From: VRUE01 sp963822295
GTDB lineage: Bacteria; Actinomycetota; Thermoleophilia; Solirubrobacterales; 70-9
Direction of reading: 5' to 3'
DNA length: 64,000 nt
NCBI GenBank assembly: GCA_963822295.1
Contig: CAWGHD010000002.1
Location: forward strand, 1,178,001-1,242,000
Under the pieces are notes generated by a model. It worked only from the letters and a program-made list of their open reading frames with translations, did no database searches and was not told the DNA's origin. The translations under genes were made by a program, and so were the position numbers. Positions 26,184-34,300 of this stretch are shown piece after piece. Positions within the stretch are counted from its first letter, which is position 1; each line of letters begins with the position of its first letter.

Positions 26184-27031
26184 GCGACAAAACCCCTGAT
26201 CCGCAATACGTGGAAGCGCGGCGAGTCCTGCTCGACGCGCTCGATGCTCTGACGCCCCAGATAGATGCAGTGGTCCTCGCCGGCGCGCAGGCGATCTACA
26301 TCCGGGCTGGGGCGAACAGCTTGCCCGTCTCCGACTACACGGTCGACGGCGACCTGACACTCGACCCTGCTGCCCTGCTCGATGAGCCAGAGCTAGAAGA
26401 GTTGATGAAGGAGGCTGGGTTCAAGCTTGCCGTCAAGCAGGGCAGCAGGGAGCCAGGAATATGGACCGTGGAGGTACTGGTCGCTGATGCGACCGCAGAC
26501 ATTGCAATCGATTTGATCGTCCCAGAGGCCGTTGCACCTCGGCGAGGCAGAAGAGGGGCACTTGATGAGCCACACGGCAAACTCGCGGCTCGCAAGATCG
26601 TCGGCCTCGAGGCTGCGCTCGTGGACAACGAGGCGCTGGAAATATCCGCGCTCGACCCGGCTGACAACCGTTCCAAGACAGTCAAGGTCGCCGGCGTTGC
26701 GGCTCTACTTGTGGCCAAGATCCACAAGTTGACCGACCGGGTCGCCGACAACCGCTCCGATCGGATCAAGGACAAGGACGCAGCCGATGTCATGCGGCTG
26801 ATGGGCGCCGAGAAAGCCAGCTCGGTCGCGGAGACGCTGACTGATCTGTCCAGCCACCCCGATGCCGGTGCGACCACCCGCACGGCGATCGAGGGGTTCA
26901 GCCAGCTATTTGGAACGCGAGCCGGCGTCGGGATCGAGATGGCAGCCCGATCACTGCGAGGCGGCATGCCCGAAGAGCGAGTTCACGCCATCTGCCTTGC
27001 CTATGCAGAGCAGTTGCGCGAAGCGTTGTAG
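26180..27031 (+). CDS. AbiEii-like nucleotidyltransferase toxin
   Basis: A 283-residue protein of the DNA polymerase beta-like nucleotidyltransferase fold. VVLAGAQAIYIRAGA is followed by SDYTVDGDLTLD, with the metal-binding D56-x-D58 pair, and then TADIAIDLIVPEA with a further acidic strand. KLAARKIVGLEAALV and VAALLVAKIHKLTDR form the helical C-terminal part typical of AbiEii/MenA-related toxins. Some members block translation by adding nucleotides to tRNA. The ATG at 26180 overlaps the AbiEi-like stop (ATGA), so the pair is translationally coupled as in type IV toxin-antitoxin operons. Family assignment is good; the exact target is inference. Confidence 0.75.
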   Translation: MSDKTPDPQYVEARRVLLDALDALTPQIDAVVLAGAQAIYIRAGANSLPVSDYTVDGDLTLDPAALLDEPELEELMKEAGFKLAVKQGSREPGIWTVEVLVADATADIAIDLIVPEAVAPRRGRRGALDEPHGKLAARKIVGLEAALVDNEALEISALDPADNRSKTVKVAGVAALLVAKIHKLTDRVADNRSDRIKDKDAADVMRLMGAEKASSVAETLTDLSSHPDAGATTRTAIEGFSQLFGTRAGVGIEMAARSLRGGMPEERVHAICLAYAEQLREAL

Positions 27032-27530
27032 TCCCTGCGATTTCGGCGCGATTGTTCTCCTAGTGAGCCGACGACCGGCTCATCTCATCGCTGGCGGGGG
27101 CGGTACTCGTCGGCCCGACGAAGGCCGCCCCCACCCCCTTCGGCCCACAGTGATTAGGGAACGGCTAGGGAACGAAATACCCAAATGAGGGCCTTTTGTT
27201 GACCTCCTCTGACCCGCGTTGACCTTTTGGAAAATTCTCGTTGAAGGCGCGGAATCCCGCTTGCCATGCGGGCTTTCCAGTCCTCAAGCGGAATGAAGGC
27301 GGTCGCGGCAAAAAGTCGCTGAAAACGACTTTACGGTTTTGGAGACCGCGCGCATAGCCGTTGGCTAGCCCCCGGAGGGCACTGCAAGAGCCAAATCCTA
27401 ATTGAAGCTATCCAGCCAAAAGAATGTCTGGGAAATGAAAGGCCACCACTCCCTCGAGGTTGGACCTGGTTGAGACCAGACTGGGTCAGTTGATTGGCAA
27501 GCGATTCATCCTTCAGCGCCCCGCTCCGAA
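27032..27530. other. 499-base intergenic gap inside the island
   Basis: No coding region is supported on either strand and no integrase remnant was recognised. It contains a short tandem repeat (TAGGGAACG at 27155 and 27166), two TTGACC copies near 27200-27220, and a hairpin at 27312-27332 that fits a terminator for the minus-strand ABC-3C operon. Confidence 0.6.
27311..27332 (-). terminator. Likely rho-independent terminator of the ABC-3C operon
   Basis: On the minus strand, stem AAAGTCG/CGACTTT with a 7-nt loop runs into TTTTT. It lies about 200 nt downstream of the ATPase stop codon. Confidence 0.5.
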
Positions 27531-29477
27531 TCAATCCTCCTCTACGACTTCATCGATCCACTCTTGGGGAATGAGCTTCTCTCCATCTCGCCAGTTGTGG
27601 CTCACGGCGTCCTGGAACCAGTCCTCGGGCAAGTTTGCGTGGTCACAGACGATGATCTGGAAATTGGGTGCAAGCTCCACGGCGACATCTCGCATCAACT
27701 CGAACATTCTCCGGACGGCAGCGCGATCGTCCTCACCAGCCGGAAGCCCCTCCTGCTGCTCAACGTCCGAGGGATAGTAGGCCTGGGTCGGCTGATCCAA
27801 CATCAGGAAACGCGGGACCGGTCGATCATGGCGAGTGAAATACCGGTGGAGCGCTAGATGAGCGGCTAGGTGATAGCCGACCCAGTTCTCGGCACTCCCG
27901 ACGCGAAAGAGAGGGGCCGCGCCTTGGTCTGTGTCGGTCATCACGGTGAGCCGTTGAAGATCGAGCCACACCGCATCCGGATGCTCTAGCTCCAAGCGCT
28001 GGCTATAGCCAGTGATGTCGTTTGCGACAACGGCTAGTCGAGCGGTGAGTTCCTCTCGCGTCGCGTCCGGATCGAGTTGCTGTTCGAGCGCATCCACCGC
28101 GCGCTGACGCACCTTCACAACATCAGCGAGACGCGTGAGCTCCTCCGGCTCTGCCGTCCTGCTCGTGTCGAGGAAGTGCTGAATACGCCCGCGGGTGAAT
28201 GCCTGTGACTCAGCGGAGGAACGGGCGGTACCGGCCATCTCATCCTGCTCGGCAAGTCCTGCCAGGGCTTCTTCAACCGCCCGCAGCTTCTCCCGCAGTT
28301 GATCAATCGTGCCCGCGAGGCCTGCCAAGGCTTGACTTCGACGCGGGCGGATGTCCTCCACGCCCTCCAACTGTGCTGCAAGTGCCTGAACGGCTTGCTG
28401 CATTTGCTCGATCGAGGGATCGTCGTGCGGAAGGTTCTGCTCGCAGACCGGACAGACTTGGGCGTCACCGGTGCCGTCGAGAAGGTCGATGCTTGCCAAG
28501 CGCGAGAGCTGTTGGTCAACGACCTCGGCGTAGGCGTTCTCATCCGATCCCATCACTCGCAAGAGCTCCGCCTGCTCCCCGGCGGCACGAAGGGCTATCC
28601 GAAGCTCGCTGCGGTCGCGTTCCAGCGTCTCCCGACGGCCAGCGGTTACATCGTCCGACTCGGGGATTGGCGCGGTCTGGATTTGGAGCACCGTGCGGAG
28701 GGTGGCAAACATCTCCGCTCTGCCCTCAGACTCCTGCTCGGGGAGCAACCCAGCCCCGGCGGCCTCGCGGATCATCGAGAGCAGGCTGACATCGATCTCC
28801 TCATTGACTACCGTGGCCCGATCCAGATCCGCCTGGGCGCGACGCAAATCGCGGCGAGCGGAGACAAGCTGCTGCCGCTTTACCGCCTGGTCCCGCGGAA
28901 CTGCACCGAGAAAGTACGGGAGGGTGTCGCGCAGTGCGGCGGCGATACCATCTTCACCCTGACGGTGAAAGAGGAACTCTCTGTTGGCGATCTCGCTCTG
29001 GCGCTGGAGGCAGAGCCAAGTCGCGTGGCCCAAATTGGCCTCTAGTCCGGCGGTGGCCCATGGGGTTGCCGGCTCCCCAGCGTTCTCGTCGATTCCAATC
29101 AGACGACCGACTTGATCACGGATTGACGCCGTGTCAGCGTTGACCTCCAACTGATCGAACTCAAGGGGCTCAAGAGTCGAGCCGATCTCCACCATCGCGC
29201 GTTGCGTCGATGCTTTCCCCTCTTTGGGCGCAGGTCGCGCAATGAAGACACGAGTTGCCCCGTGATCAAGAAGAAGCCCATACCAGGCAACCGTCTCAGT
29301 GATGGGTCCAACAGGCATGACAAGCGTGTCGCGCCCCAGACAAAACTCAACGATGTCCAGCAAGGCGCTCTTTCCCGTCGCCGAGACACCGGTCACGACA
29401 TTGAGTGCGCCTGCATTGAACTCAATATCCCGCCGCTTCCCTGAGTTGCTGTAGAGGACTATCGACCGAATCTGCAT
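27531..29477 (-). CDS. DUF3732-type Rad50/SMC-like ATPase of an ABC-3C system
   Basis: A 648-residue SMC/Rad50-type ABC ATPase. Walker A GVSATGKS (30-37) follows the typical start MQIRSIVLYSNSGKRRDIEF. Long Ala/Glu/Arg/Leu-rich coiled coils flank a zinc-hook-like CPVCEQNLP near residue 341. The C-terminal Walker B is FLMLDQPTQAYYPSD (about 556-570), where DQPxQ-Y-P is diagnostic of DUF3732 proteins. The start at 29477 is preferred over 29540 because it begins at the conserved N terminus, lies 2 nt after the preceding stop and has AAGG upstream. It is the third gene of the nuclease-middle component-ATPase operon. It probably senses or remodels nucleic acid and triggers the partner effector (inference from the family). 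Confidence 0.92.
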   Translation of the reverse strand: MQIRSIVLYSNSGKRRDIEFNAGALNVVTGVSATGKSALLDIVEFCLGRDTLVMPVGPITETVAWYGLLLDHGATRVFIARPAPKEGKASTQRAMVEIGSTLEPLEFDQLEVNADTASIRDQVGRLIGIDENAGEPATPWATAGLEANLGHATWLCLQRQSEIANREFLFHRQGEDGIAAALRDTLPYFLGAVPRDQAVKRQQLVSARRDLRRAQADLDRATVVNEEIDVSLLSMIREAAGAGLLPEQESEGRAEMFATLRTVLQIQTAPIPESDDVTAGRRETLERDRSELRIALRAAGEQAELLRVMGSDENAYAEVVDQQLSRLASIDLLDGTGDAQVCPVCEQNLPHDDPSIEQMQQAVQALAAQLEGVEDIRPRRSQALAGLAGTIDQLREKLRAVEEALAGLAEQDEMAGTARSSAESQAFTRGRIQHFLDTSRTAEPEELTRLADVVKVRQRAVDALEQQLDPDATREELTARLAVVANDITGYSQRLELEHPDAVWLDLQRLTVMTDTDQGAAPLFRVGSAENWVGYHLAAHLALHRYFTRHDRPVPRFLMLDQPTQAYYPSDVEQQEGLPAGEDDRAAVRRMFELMRDVAVELAPNFQIIVCDHANLPEDWFQDAVSHNWRDGEKLIPQEWIDEVVEED

Positions 29478-29479
29478 CG

Positions 29480-29953
29480 TTAAGGCCTTACCCCCAGCAG
29501 AGCGAATGCGCTGCTTGGCTGATCGAGTTTTGCCAGCCAACGGCCCACGAAAGAGGCACTACTGAGAATCTCGTGAAGTTCCTCGGGGCCATCTGGAATC
29601 GTCAGTCTCCCAGTCAACCGACCGTCATTGGTCTCCAAGACACCGAAGCGCAGTCCGAGTCGGAACCCCTCACGCGTGAGGGGCGTAAGCCGCGAAGCTC
29701 TCTGAGGAAACCCGGCGCGAACCAGAGGCTCGCGGCGCACCCAGGTTGGCAGGTGAGTCGCCACCGTTTTTGGCAACACTTCACGCGTGGGGCGATGCAG
29801 CACCAAGGGAGGGATCAAGAACGCCAACGGCCAAATCATTGGCTCCTCTCTCTTTGACTCGTACGCTAGTGCTGAAACGGAAAGCAGAGACGCGAAGAGT
29901 GCGGGGTTAAGCAAGGTCGCCTCTACACGGGGACGCTCCGCCCAGGGCTTCAT
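29480..29953 (-). CDS. ABC-3C system middle component
   Basis: A 157-residue protein matching the middle component of three-component ABC systems: LLNPALFASLLSVSALAYES, then PMIWPLAFLIPPLVLHRPTR, then LPKTVATHLPTWVRR and a C-terminal LSSASFVGRWLAKL. The small hydrophobic helices suit a bridging role between effector and ATPase; these proteins have no known catalytic motif. The ATG at 29953 overlaps the upstream TGA (ATGA) and its stop lies 2 nt from the ATPase start, so the three genes are tightly coupled, as expected for subunits of one complex. Function is inferred from family and context. Confidence 0.85.
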   Translation of the reverse strand: MKPWAERPRVEATLLNPALFASLLSVSALAYESKREEPMIWPLAFLIPPLVLHRPTREVLPKTVATHLPTWVRREPLVRAGFPQRASRLTPLTREGFRLGLRFGVLETNDGRLTGRLTIPDGPEELHEILSSASFVGRWLAKLDQPSSAFALLGVRP

Positions 29954-31128
29954 TGCTCAAGCAGCTCCTTGACTCGATCCGAAAAGTCGGGGTGCCACCC
30001 CACACGGCCTACATCTGCAAACTCGTGCAAGCGGCCCCGCATGAAGAACGGCTCCGTATAACGCTCGCGGACTCTCACGGCCGTCTGGTTGGATACCTCC
30101 TGGAAAAGCGCATGTCCGGCTTTTTCTTTTGCCTCGTCGTCCGCGTTACCACCTAGCCGGATCTGCATCGCATCGAAGGTCCGCTCCCACTCGTCGACGA
30201 GATTGTCCTCAAAAGTTTCGAGCTCTCCGATCCCAATGAGGTCGCGCTCAACCCATTGAGCCCGCTGAACATAGGCGCGGTAGTAGTCGACCATCGCCTT
30301 CTGAAGCATCGCCGCACTATGCAAAATCCACCTCAGCTGTTCGACAAAGACTTGGGAGCCGTAGGTCGTCTCGAGGTCGATATCAACGTCATCGCGGTCC
30401 ACAAGCGTCGGCAGGTTGTCCGGCTTGTAACCATCAGCGATTTCTTGGATCTTGAGTCGAACATCCATGCCGCTGATGGTGTCGCGCTCGCGTTGGAGAA
30501 TCTCCACGGCCTGACGGTTCCACCATCCCCACAACTGATCCAAGAACGAATCCTCATGGTTGGGGGGCAGCGCGACGTAGAGGGACTGCCGAACGGCGGT
30601 CTCCAAATCAGCGCCCACTTGGGGTGCTCCATCTAGTACGTAGATCCGGCTCACGAAGACCTCCCGTTCTGCCTCGCCAAGCGCTAGGTAGCGCTCCCGA
30701 ACATCAGAGGTGGAGGTGCTAGTCGAGCCAGCCGCCGCCGCATCCAAAAGCGTGCGAGCCAGCTCCACCGATCGGGAATCTGGTCGCAATGCGTGCGCTG
30801 CGCCTTCCGTCGCAGTGCTGGTCGTAACCAGGGTCAACAACGGCCCCAGTGGATCAGCCGGGACGTGGGCGTCCATCCACACCCCGAGGGTTTTCCAGAG
30901 ATCGACATCCTTATCGCCGAGTCCGCGCTGGTGATTGACGTGATGCTTGAGCTGCAGCAACTCGACCGGAGTGCCGTCCTGCTCCCAACTGACGTCGTCG
31001 TGCAACTCCAACGCGAGGGCCAAATCAGGATGCTCCCCGGTGCGCTGGATAAGCTGCAGCAGAGGCCAGTGCGACTGGTACAGATATCCGAGCGCTTGGT
31101 GCGCGGCGCTGTGCGAATGAGTTGCCAT
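29950..31128 (-). CDS. ABC-3C effector with N-terminal PD-(D/E)xK nuclease-like domain and C-terminal ABC-3C domain
   Basis: A 392-residue protein. Residues 8-65 show the pattern of REase/Cap4-like nuclease domains: AAHQALGYLYQSHWPLLQL, ALELHDDVSWEQ with candidate catalytic E41 and D44/D45, then PVELLQLKHH with Q59-x-K61. The C-terminal half (about 230-392) matches the shared ABC-3C C-terminal domain: VEQLRWILHSAAMLQKAM, a DEWERTFD helix, then GHALFQEVSN and the end VGWHPDFSDRVKELLEQ. The ATG at 31128 is chosen for its strong GGGGGAGG ribosome site and the start of conservation. It is the first gene of the operon and the likely toxic effector (DNA cleavage is a prediction). Confidence 0.8.
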   Translation of the reverse strand: MATHSHSAAHQALGYLYQSHWPLLQLIQRTGEHPDLALALELHDDVSWEQDGTPVELLQLKHHVNHQRGLGDKDVDLWKTLGVWMDAHVPADPLGPLLTLVTTSTATEGAAHALRPDSRSVELARTLLDAAAAGSTSTSTSDVRERYLALGEAEREVFVSRIYVLDGAPQVGADLETAVRQSLYVALPPNHEDSFLDQLWGWWNRQAVEILQRERDTISGMDVRLKIQEIADGYKPDNLPTLVDRDDVDIDLETTYGSQVFVEQLRWILHSAAMLQKAMVDYYRAYVQRAQWVERDLIGIGELETFEDNLVDEWERTFDAMQIRLGGNADDEAKEKAGHALFQEVSNQTAVRVRERYTEPFFMRGRLHEFADVGRVGWHPDFSDRVKELLEQ

Positions 31129-31155
31129 CGATCCTCCCCCGGCCACGCTACCCCG

Positions 31156-31178
31156 TGCGCCAGTTGTGCGCCAGTCAG
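31156..31178 (+). repeat. Island-end direct repeat, right (TGCGCCAGT twice)
   Basis: TGCGCCAGT at 31156 and 31167, ending in CAG. It is the counterpart of 22868-22891 in the same orientation, with two 2-base deletions relative to it. Confidence 0.6.
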
Positions 31179-31269
31179 CCCCTAAATCAGCCGGAATCAA
31201 CCGGACGTAACCGGATCGACTTTGGCTCTAGAAAGCGGATTTGGCTCTACCAAGCCCCGGCTTTTAAGC

Positions 31270-31323
31270 TTGAGGGCCTTGTGGGTGGAAACACCCGTGA
31301 TGGTTCGACTCCATTCAGCCGCA
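31270..31323 (+). other. attR: displaced 3' fragment of tRNA-Leu
   Basis: 54-base partial copy of the tRNA-Leu 3' part without any 5' half. The variable arm reads GTGGG-TGGAAA-CACCC, an alternative paired stem to the one at attL, so this is probably the original chromosomal 3' end displaced by the element. It marks the right boundary. Confidence 0.85.
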
Positions 31324-31326
31324 TAA

Positions 31327-31356
31327 GCAAAGGCCCCGCTCCGGCGGGGTTTTTGC
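31327..31356 (+). terminator. Original terminator of tRNA-Leu, displaced to the right end
   Basis: GCAAAGGCCCCGC/GCGGGGTTTTTGC stem-loop directly behind attR. Confidence 0.75.
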
Positions 31357-31366
31357 GTTGGAGGCC

Positions 31367-31630
31367 CTATTCGCTCTGGGAGCGGGACGGGCGATCAGCG
31401 GGGAAGGAAATCGCGTTGTGACCTGTGACGCGAGCGCGCTGTCGCTCCAGTGTGGGCTGAAACCTGGCGTTAAGCCTGTCCCCGAAGAAGCCCATCAGCA
31501 GGTATCCGACACCGAGCGCGACCTGGAACCCGCCTTGGACGTAGTCGCCATCGGCGAACGACCAGATTCCGAAGAAGGCCCAGAAGGCGGCAAAGACGAA
31601 CATCGCAATGCGGTACCAACGCGAGGTCAC
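31367..31630 (-). CDS. Small membrane protein, unknown
   Basis: An 87-residue protein with two hydrophobic helices (MFVFAAFWAFFGIWSFA and VALGVGYLLMGFFG) separated by a short loop, and a hydrophilic Arg-rich tail. The first Trp/Phe-rich helix pair resembles small actinobacterial membrane proteins of unknown role. It sits on the chromosomal side of attR, divergent from the MmpL gene at 31711, with about 80 nt between the starts. Nothing in the sequence gives a function. Confidence 0.6.
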   Translation of the reverse strand: MTSRWYRIAMFVFAAFWAFFGIWSFADGDYVQGGFQVALGVGYLLMGFFGDRLNARFQPTLERQRARVTGHNAISFPADRPSRSQSE

Positions 31631-31710
31631 GGTCGTCCAAGGGTAGCCCTGCCCGGGGTCGGCGGTTTGCTACTGATATGGAAATTCCCAGTCCGGAAAG
31701 GGAGCCTCGA

Positions 31711-33864
31711 ATGACTCGCAGCCTCGCCCGCCTCGCCGACCTCTCATATCGCCGTCGCGGCCGCATGGTCCTCCTCTGGATCGCGGCGACGGTCGTGATC
31801 ATCGGGCTGGGCTCATCGCTGGCGGGCGAGTACGAAGCCGACTACAACACCCCGGGGTCGGAGTCGAAGGCCGCGAGCGAGCTCACCGAAGAAGAGTTCG
31901 GCGGCTATTCGGGACAGGAAGTGTTCGTCGTCTGGAAGGACGAGGGCGGGGCGATGAGCCCCCCGGCCCGCGAGCGAGTCGACGCGTTCCTCGCCGAGGT
32001 ACGGCGGATCGACGACATCGAGAGAGCGACCCCTATCCGCGTCTCCGACGACGGGACGATCGCGACGACGACGCTGCCGCTGACGGTTCCCGGGTGGGAG
32101 GTGCCCAAAGAGGACGGCGAAAAGCTGGTCTCCGCCGCCGAGGAGAACAGCGGCGACGGGCTGGAGATCAAGCTCGGCGGGGATCCGATCTACAGGACCC
32201 AGGAAGGGGCGAGCCCCGAGGGGGTCGGCCTGCTCGGCGGGGCGATCGTCCTGCTGATCGCGTTCGGGTCGCTGATCGCCGCGGGGCTGCCGCTGGTGAT
32301 CGCCCTGGTCGGCCTCGGCATCTCCGGCGGCGGGCTGATCGCCCTCCTGGCAAACGTCATCGACGTCCCCGACTGGACCCTTGCGGTTGCGGGGCTGATC
32401 GGGATCGGCGTCGGGATCGACTACTCGCTGCTGGTGCTGACCCGTTTCCGCAGCGCCCTCAAGGACGGCAAGGACCGCCACGACGCGGTGGTCGAGGCGG
32501 TGACCACGGCCGGGCGCAGCGTGATCATCGCCGGCTGCACTGTCGTGATCGCCGTCCTCGGCCTGTTCCTCACGGGCCTGCCCTACATGTACGGCGTCGC
32601 GCTCTCGGCGTCGATGGCCGTCCTGGTCGTGATGCTCGCCTCGGTGACGCTGCTGCCGGCGCTTCTCTCCTACCTCGGCCCGAATGTCGACCGCCTGCGG
32701 GTCCCGCTCCTCGGGCGCTCTCTGGACAAGGCCGAAGGCGACGGTGAATCCCCCGCAGCGCGCTGGAGCCATGCCGTGCAGCGGCGGCCCTGGACCGCAG
32801 TGATCGTCGCCACGGCGCTGCTGCTCGCGCTCGCCGTCCCCGCCCTCGACATGCGCCTCGGCTTCCCCGACGCCGGCAACGACCCGCCCGACACCATGAC
32901 CCGCCAGTCCTACGACCTGATCTCGGAGGGGTTCGGGCCGGGCGCCAACGGCCCGATCGTGATCGTCGCCGAGCTCCCCGACGCGAGCGCCAAGGGCGAC
33001 GTCGCCAAGCTGGCGGCGAGCCTGCGCGCCGACGAGGGCGTGGACTTCGTGCCTCCCCCGGTCTACAACAGGGACGGCACCGCTGCGCTGATCACCGCGA
33101 TCCCGACCACCTCCCCCCAGGACGAGGCGACGCAGGTGCTGGTCAAGAGCGTGCGCAGCACGATCGTGCCCGCGGCGCTGTCGGGAACCGGGGTCACCGC
33201 CGAGGTCGGCGGGCTGAATGCCGCGCTCGAGGACCAGAGCACCTACATGGTGGATCGCATGCCCCTCTTCATCGGCGGCGTGGTCGGCCTCTCGTTCCTG
33301 CTCCTGCTGATCGCCTTCCACTCGCCGCTGATCTCGCTCAAGGCCGGCGTCATGAACCTGCTCTCGGTCTGCGCCGCCTACGGCGTGATGACGCTGGTGG
33401 CGCAGGGCGGCCCCGTGGGCGAACTGATCGGGATCGATCACGAGGTGCCGATCGCCCCGTTCATGCCGGTGATGATGTTCGCGATCCTCTTCGGCCTCTC
33501 GATGGACTACGAGGTATTCCTGATCTCACGGATCCGCGAGGAGTACCTGAAGGACGGCGACACCCGCCGGGCGGTCGCCGACGGCCTCGCGAAGACCGCC
33601 CGGGTGATCACCGCCGCGGCGGCGATCATGGTCGTCGTCTTCCTCGCCTTCGTGGCCTCCCCCGAAGTCTTCCTGAAGCTCTTCGGCGTCGGCCTCGCCG
33701 CGGCGATCTTCCTCGATGCGACCGTGGTCCGCATGGTCCTCGTCCCGGCCGTGATGCAGCTTCTGGGCAAGTACAACTGGTGGATCCCCGACTGGCTGGA
33801 GAACCTCCTGCCCCGCCTCGACGTCGAGCGGGTCGCGGTCGGCACAGCGGAGGGACGCCCCTGA
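31711..33864 (+). CDS. MMPL-family RND transporter
   Basis: A 717-residue MmpL-type transporter. The ATG at 31711 is preferred over 31678 because MTRSLARLADLSYRRRGRM is the usual start and GGGAG lies upstream. It has the N-terminal helix, a soluble domain with VEV-type strands, then a first bundle with GIGVGIDYSLLVLTRFR and a second with FGLSMDYEVFLISRIREEY; both have the Asp-Tyr relay pair. It ends NLLPRLDVERVAVG. It is 16 nt upstream of the deacylase gene, so the two may be co-transcribed. The substrate is unknown; a lipid or drug efflux role is typical of the family. Confidence 0.9.
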   Translation: MTRSLARLADLSYRRRGRMVLLWIAATVVIIGLGSSLAGEYEADYNTPGSESKAASELTEEEFGGYSGQEVFVVWKDEGGAMSPPARERVDAFLAEVRRIDDIERATPIRVSDDGTIATTTLPLTVPGWEVPKEDGEKLVSAAEENSGDGLEIKLGGDPIYRTQEGASPEGVGLLGGAIVLLIAFGSLIAAGLPLVIALVGLGISGGGLIALLANVIDVPDWTLAVAGLIGIGVGIDYSLLVLTRFRSALKDGKDRHDAVVEAVTTAGRSVIIAGCTVVIAVLGLFLTGLPYMYGVALSASMAVLVVMLASVTLLPALLSYLGPNVDRLRVPLLGRSLDKAEGDGESPAARWSHAVQRRPWTAVIVATALLLALAVPALDMRLGFPDAGNDPPDTMTRQSYDLISEGFGPGANGPIVIVAELPDASAKGDVAKLAASLRADEGVDFVPPPVYNRDGTAALITAIPTTSPQDEATQVLVKSVRSTIVPAALSGTGVTAEVGGLNAALEDQSTYMVDRMPLFIGGVVGLSFLLLLIAFHSPLISLKAGVMNLLSVCAAYGVMTLVAQGGPVGELIGIDHEVPIAPFMPVMMFAILFGLSMDYEVFLISRIREEYLKDGDTRRAVADGLAKTARVITAAAAIMVVVFLAFVASPEVFLKLFGVGLAAAIFLDATVVRMVLVPAVMQLLGKYNWWIPDWLENLLPRLDVERVAVGTAEGRP

Positions 33865-33880
33865 CCCCTGCCGGCGGGCG

Positions 33881-34300
33881 ATGAGGGCGCTGGTGCAGCG
33901 GGTCAACCAGGCGGCCGTCGACGTCGAGGGCGAGCGGATCGCTCAGATCGGGCCGGGCCTGCTGGTCCTGCTCGGGGTCTCCGCGGACGACACCGAGGAG
34001 CAGGCCGACCGGCTCGCCGACAAGGTGCGGGCGCTGCGCATATTCGACGACGCCGAGGGCCGGATGAACGAGGCGCTCGGTGAGCGCGAGGTCCTCTGCG
34101 TCAGCCAGTTCACCCTCTACGGAGACGCCCGCCGGGGCAACAGGCCGAGCTACGGCGAGGCGGCGCCGGGCGAGGTCGCCGAGCCGCTCTACGACCGCTT
34201 CTGCGAGCGGCTCGATGCGAAGAAGGGCGTTTTCGGCGCCTGCATGGGCGTCGCCCTCGTCAACGACGGCCCGGTGACGCTGATGCTCGAGGCGCCCTAG
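33881..34300 (+). CDS. dtd: D-aminoacyl-tRNA deacylase
   Basis: A 139-residue dimeric cytosolic enzyme that hydrolyses D-aminoacyl-tRNA, preventing D-amino acids from entering proteins. Both family signatures are present: SQFTLYGDARRGNRPSY around the active site, and the C-terminal NDGPVTLMLEAP, the GP-containing cross-subunit motif. The N terminus MRALVQRVNQAAVDVEGERI is also typical. Length is normal. It overlaps the convergent DUF4394-like gene by 4 bases. Confidence 0.95.
   Translation: MRALVQRVNQAAVDVEGERIAQIGPGLLVLLGVSADDTEEQADRLADKVRALRIFDDAEGRMNEALGEREVLCVSQFTLYGDARRGNRPSYGEAAPGEVAEPLYDRFCERLDAKKGVFGACMGVALVNDGPVTLMLEAP

Noticed and set aside
27032..27530. Integrase remnant or toxin-antitoxin gene in the island gap
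   Set aside because: No open frame with recognisable motifs on either strand; only short repeats and a terminator-like hairpin.
31270..31323. A second tRNA-Leu gene
   Set aside because: Only the 3' part is present; no D arm, 5' acceptor strand or promoter. It is the attR duplicate.
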